DNA of 5,991 nucleotides, from NCBI GenBank assembly GCA_014762485.1, contig JABURU010000229.1, forward strand, positions 1-5,991. Direction: 5' to 3'. The notes under the pieces are model-generated. The model was not told the origin of the DNA. It saw only the letters and a list, made by a program, of their open reading frames with translations, and ran no database searches. Of the stretch, positions 5,730 to 5,991 are shown one piece after another. The DNA is from Gammaproteobacteria bacterium (lineage in GTDB: Bacteria > Pseudomonadota > Gammaproteobacteria > Thiohalospirales > Thiohalospiraceae). A program made the translations under genes and the position numbers. Each line of letters opens with the position of its first letter. Position 1 is the stretch's first letter.

Positions 5730-5991
5730 AGTCATTACCTTTGTTATCACTATGATGATAACGCTTCAGGCCAATGCACAGGAATGTCCACGCATTATCA
5801 GTCAATCACCATACATTACCCATACACTGGAGTGGATGGGATTGAAGTCATGCATCATCGGCACCAGTCGTTACGACAAGTTGGGCCTGCCCACCACCGG
5901 CGGGGTGCTTGATCCCGATGCCGAGGCCATCGATAGTTTAATGCCGGATGTGATTTTTACCTCCGACTGGACCAAGCCAGATGTATTGGCC
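5722..5991 (+). CDS. btuF: BtuF-like periplasmic cobalamin-binding protein, 3'-truncated by window edge
   Basis: Ninety codons are open to the window end. Residues 1-19 form a signal peptide (hydrophobic MIKVITFVITMMITLQ, likely cut after ANA), so the product is exported to the periplasm. The mature start CPRIISQSPYITHTLEWMGL matches the RIVSLSPsxTE...LG opening of the BtuF/FepB-like periplasmic-binding fold, and PTTGGVLDPDAEAIDSLMPDVIFTSDW matches the family pattern of a glycine-containing loop, (D)xEAI and PDVIF. This protein would hand cobalamin to a BtuCD-type transporter. The ATG at 5722 overlaps the pduO end by 8 bp (ATGATTAA), indicating coupling. Two cysteines occur in the visible mature part (22, 44). 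The ligand is inferred from the operon; siderophore or haem binding proteins share this fold. The C-terminal two thirds or more are outside the window. Confidence 0.85.
   Translation, partial: MIKVITFVITMMITLQANAQECPRIISQSPYITHTLEWMGLKSCIIGTSRYDKLGLPTTGGVLDPDAEAIDSLMPDVIFTSDWTKPDVLA

Noticed and set aside
5024..5805. Minus-strand open frames across tonB, pduO and btuF (5024-5425, 5521-5805)
   Set aside because: They are antisense to well-supported genes and their translations have no family resemblance.
1..5991. Mobile element, CRISPR array, toxin-antitoxin or phage genes
   Set aside because: No transposase, integrase, direct-repeat array or small toxin-like pair was seen; ParA alone is not evidence of a plasmid.

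Overview
The window looks like a piece of a Gram-negative chromosome, most likely a gammaproteobacterium. That placement is an inference from the BtuB-type outer-membrane receptor, the TonB protein and the cobalamin-riboswitch architecture; no species marker is present. It is almost entirely a vitamin B12 (cobalamin) acquisition locus, with one ParA-type ATPase gene lying across it on the opposite strand.

Layout, left to right. (1) Positions 1-775: the 3' three quarters of a FecCD/BtuC-type ABC permease, overlapping by 8 bp the GTG start of a BtuD/FepC-type ABC ATPase (768-1535). (2) Positions 1453-2214, minus strand: a small ParA/MinD-family ATPase, convergent with the ABC ATPase gene and overlapping its last 83 bp. 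(3) Positions 2215-2693: a 479-bp intergenic region. It holds a good sigma70-like promoter (2363-2391), a complete cobalamin riboswitch aptamer (about 2400-2580) with a perfect B12 box, and an expression platform reaching the btuB ribosome binding site. (4) Positions 2694-5991: a tightly packed rightward operon of btuB (outer-membrane cobalamin receptor), a small TonB-like energy transducer, a PduO-type cob(I)alamin adenosyltransferase, and the first 90 codons of a BtuF-like periplasmic binding protein cut by the window edge.

Together these genes describe one salvage route. BtuB takes up corrinoid across the outer membrane, driven by TonB. The BtuF-like protein would pass it in the periplasm to the BtuCD-type ABC transporter, and the PduO enzyme would convert the imported corrinoid to adenosylcobalamin in the cytoplasm. 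Adenosylcobalamin is a typical ligand of this riboswitch class, so the product could feed back on the btuB operon. ExbB/ExbD are not in the window. No transposase, tRNA, rRNA, CRISPR array or convincing intrinsic terminator was seen.

The system as a whole is known biology. The points most worth a second look are a perfect 7-nt complementarity between the riboswitch core and the downstream platform that competes with a perfect local hairpin, two candidate anti-Shine-Dalgarno segments, a TonB with an unusually proline-poor linker inside the B12 regulon, and the orphan ParA gene whose C-terminal tail is encoded antisense to the btuD end.
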